NCBI GenBank assembly: GCA_013141115.1
Contig: JABFRP010000002.1
Location: 2,716,647 to 2,780,646, forward strand
Length of the DNA: 64,000 nucleotides
DNA from: Ferruginibacter sp.
GTDB taxonomy: Bacteria > Bacteroidota > Bacteroidia > Chitinophagales > Chitinophagaceae
Direction: 5' to 3'
Shown: positions 62,001 to 64,000 of the stretch, piece after piece
How the letters are laid out: each line of letters starts with the position of its first letter
Numbering within the stretch: the stretch's first letter is position 1
Notes under the pieces: model-generated
What the model was told of the DNA's origin: nothing
Databases searched by the model: none
What the model saw: only the letters and a program-made list of their open reading frames with translations
Translations under genes and position numbers: made by a program

Positions 62001-63615
62001 CCTTCCTCTATGCAAGAATGTTTCTTAAATACTTTTCTAAATAAAGCTTTGGTTTCATTGCCAATGAAACTTTTGTCATCAGGGTAATTAAGTTTATAAT
62101 TGTAAGTCTTTTCGCCATTTTCCACCTGGTTTTTTTTAAATCCTAATAATCTTAAAATACTATCATGGCTAACTTCTGAGGAATTATCAAATAATTCAAA
62201 AAGGTTTTCCTTATTTTCAAGAGTTAAATAAGTCTGGCTGACATCTATATTAATTTTTAATTTCCCATCAATTGTTTCTTCTTTTTGTATAATTTTTATG
62301 TTGTGAATAGTCTGCCATATTCTAAATTCTTGAAAGCAGGGATTGCTTCTGGAGGTAACTTTTACTCCTACAATTTTTGTTTCAGCATCTTTGGCTTTAT
62401 AAGCTTTGGTTTCATACTGGCAATTTGCTAATAATCCTTTTTGTGATTTTAATCCTCTTTGGTAATAAATAATATCGTTAAAAATATGTGGAATAAATCT
62501 TTACTTTTTAGTTCTTTGTTTTTTTCTTTGTTGTGGGTGTAAAAGCTATCCGATATTTCGGCTATTTTGTTTTTATCAGTAAATTCTTTTTCGAATGTAC
62601 TAGCTTGTGTTTCCCAGATTTGTTTTAGCTCTTCTTGATAAAATTTTCTATCAACAATTCTTTGTTTAATTGGATAGTTTCTGTCAGCTTTAATGTTTTT
62701 TAAATAGTATTCTGATATGGTTAAGTTTTCTTTAGCAATATCTTTTTCAAGTGCCAATTTTCTGCTTTCCCACGCATTGGGATCAACTTCAGATATTGTG
62801 TAAGTCGATTTAAGGTCTTTAGTCGTTTTCTTAGTTATTTCTACTTCAATATTTTTATTAAGCCAATCTAAGGGTTTTTGCCTTTTTTTTATTGCTGTGA
62901 ATTCTAGATCAGAGGTTGCACATGTTAGTTCATAAAATGTATAACCCCTATCCTTACCTTCCCCTTTCCCATTTTCTTTAATGGAAGTAATAATTACAAT
63001 TTCCACCCATTTCTCATAAAGTGGATATTTCGTTTCAGTAGTTTCAATTTCTATTTTGTTATCCTTCCTACTACTTTTAAATCCTCTTCGTTGATTATAA
63101 TGATAAAGAATTCTGGCAAGTTCGGTTAAACTAACCTGCGTATGTAATGCTTTTGTTTTAAGAAAGTAAATTATCCAATCTTCTGATATTTCATACTCTT
63201 CGCCTGTGGTAGTTTTCTTTCCAGATACTCCAAAAAAATCGGCCGCTTCTTTTTTTAAACTATTAGAAAAGGGTAGGAATTGGTTTATATTATGTTTGTC
63301 TAAATTCTTAAAATTTATTGGAAATTCTTTTGGTATCCATTCAAGAATTTTCAAGGCTTCAATAAGCCTTGTCCTTCTAAGTTTATAGCGTTGATTTAAT
63401 CTTCTGGCTCCTCTGACTTGTGTTCTTCCTGCTGCTTTTGATTCAGGTATACCAGTTTCAAATTTGTTCATTGCATCTGCGTCCATGGGTATAATTCGAC
63501 TACCTAATTGGATAATTTTGCCATTTAAAATTTCAGGATTTTCATAAGCATTACTTTCTATAAATGCCCACCCAATTGAGTTTGTTCCTATATCCAAACC
63601 TAGAATTTTTTTCAT
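59096..63615 (-). pseudogene. cas9: Cas9 (type II-C), single-base frameshift
   Basis: Two ORFs (388 aa and 1009 aa) are one Cas9 of about 1506 aa. Frame 1 holds RuvC-I (ILGLDIGTNSIGWAF, Asp8) and the Arg-rich bridge helix (RGARRLNQRYKLRRTRL) and ends falsely at 62449. A +1 shift near 62477-62484, at an A5 run on the plus strand, restores NDIIYYQRGLKSQKGLLANC and continues through 62126 into the second ORF. That part has RuvC-II (HVELGREM, ~735), HNH (QIDHIIPRAKFYDDSF, His ~853; later Asn present) and RuvC-III (DHRHHALDALVIAC, ~1033). All catalytic residues are intact. Whether the shift is real or a sequencing error is unknown. tracrRNA is just upstream. Confidence 0.95.
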
Positions 63616-63643
63616 TTCTGATTTATTTAGGGTTAAACGAAAA

Positions 63644-63672
63644 CAAAAAAATGCCCCGAAGTACGTCGAGGC
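63644..63672 (-). terminator. tracrRNA terminator
   Basis: GCCTCGA/TCGGGGC (7 bp, one G-T) followed by ATTTTTTTG on the minus strand, 29 bp upstream of the cas9 start codon. Confidence 0.8.
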
Positions 63673-63712
63673 TCGTGAAAATCATTGCGGAATGATCCTT
63701 ATTGTGATTTGC
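63650..63712 (-). ncRNA. tracrRNA
   Basis: Read on the minus strand: an anti-repeat with AGCAAATCACAA, complementary over 12 nt to the start of the CRISPR repeat; a nexus-like hairpin (ATCATT-CCGC-AATGAT, 63681-63696); and the terminator hairpin. A TATCTTTA box at 63718-63725 would start transcription near 63711. The RNA is about 65 nt, short but complete in architecture. Confidence 0.85.
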
Positions 63713-63754
63713 TACTTTAAAGATATAGGAATTATTTTAAATTAGAAAAATAAT

Positions 63755-63789
63755 AAATAAAAAATCCTAACTCATCAAGCCGGGATTTT
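63755..63789 (-). terminator. terminator of the LytTR gene
   Basis: AAAATCC/GGATTTT followed by a T run and TATTTATT on the minus strand, 34 bp after the LytTR stop. Confidence 0.65.
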
Positions 63790-63822
63790 ACAAAAAAATT
63801 AGATCAAACCTGCATTTTGCAC

Positions 63823-64000
63823 TTAATGCTGCTTTAGTGTGTTCATCACCATTTCCTTACGCCTTTTTGAAACGGTAAATTGTTTTCCATCACTCATCAG
63901 CAGCATACCTTCCCTGTCCACACTGGTAACATACTTAGTATTTACCAATGTGGATTTATGGATCCGCAAAAATCCATGATCCGCCAGCAGGTCTTCATAC
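63823..64000 (-). CDS. LytTR-family response regulator, 3' part
   Basis: The gene runs off the window. The visible 59 residues are a LytTR DNA-binding domain: LLADHGFLRIHKSTLVNTKY, then VTSVDREGMLLMSDGKQFTV and SKRRKEMVMNTL. It is not in the ORF track because it has no start in the window. The receiver domain would lie beyond 64000. It resembles the C terminus of the regulator at 137, but is a different sequence. Confidence 0.85.
   Translation of the reverse strand, partial: YEDLLADHGFLRIHKSTLVNTKYVTSVDREGMLLMSDGKQFTVSKRRKEMVMNTLKQH

Overview
The window reads as a low-GC Bacteroidota chromosome, most likely from the Chitinophagaceae or a close relative. The reasons are a type IX secretion C-terminal signature (YPNP), several promoters of the Bacteroidota form TTG-N19/20-TAnnTTTG, a type II-C CRISPR repeat of the Bacteroidota class (it starts GTTGTGATTTGC), and many Bacteroidota-typical families (DUF1800/DUF1501 pair, TPR histidine kinases, LytTR regulators). 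The species call is inference.

Layout. 0-8 kb: a LytTR response regulator and TPR histidine kinase operon, an exported DUF1800/DUF1501 pair, and a lipoprotein. 8-17 kb: ppdK, an EcsC-family gene, an acyltransferase, a DUF6600-like protein, a DUF2911 protein, AlgH, and four copies of a structured intergenic element (called E here). 17-19.6 kb: accessory DNA, with an ORF6N gene between direct repeats and near palindromes, a tiny ORF, and a tightly packed three-gene cassette led by a TIGR04255 protein. 19.6-28 kb: fusA with a long folded leader, an S23-type four-helix-bundle gene among repeats, a radical SAM protein, an NTPase, a membrane protein, a frameshifted MOSC gene, and a SelW-like protein. 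28-40.7 kb: molybdenum cofactor and nitrate assimilation genes. These are mobA, a rubredoxin protein, a GNAT fused to a nitrate-reductase-associated domain, a nitrate reductase fused to its own diaphorase, a nitrate transporter, nirD and nirB. A Crp/Fnr regulator with four N-terminal cysteines is divergent from them. 40.8-47.4 kb: a run of small SRPBCC, VOC, DUF1801, DoxX and SnoaL-like genes facing a GlxA-type AraC regulator. 47.4-53.2 kb: an HPF-like protein, an HMA-like protein, an NfnAB-like oxidoreductase and a membrane pyrophosphatase.

53.5-63.7 kb is a complete type II-C CRISPR-Cas9 locus. It has 37 identical 47-nt repeats with 36 spacers read on the plus strand, convergent with tracrRNA-cas9-cas1-cas2 on the minus strand. 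cas9 carries a one-base frameshift. cas1 and cas2 are split by a GIY-YIG gene and a ~265-bp tandem repeat. The tracrRNA terminator lies about 29 nt before the cas9 start codon. The window ends in the 3' part of another LytTR gene.

The main candidates for something undescribed are element E, the TIGR04255 cassette, the ORF6N unit with its palindromes, and the AraC operator. All functional statements come from reading motifs by eye; no database search was run.
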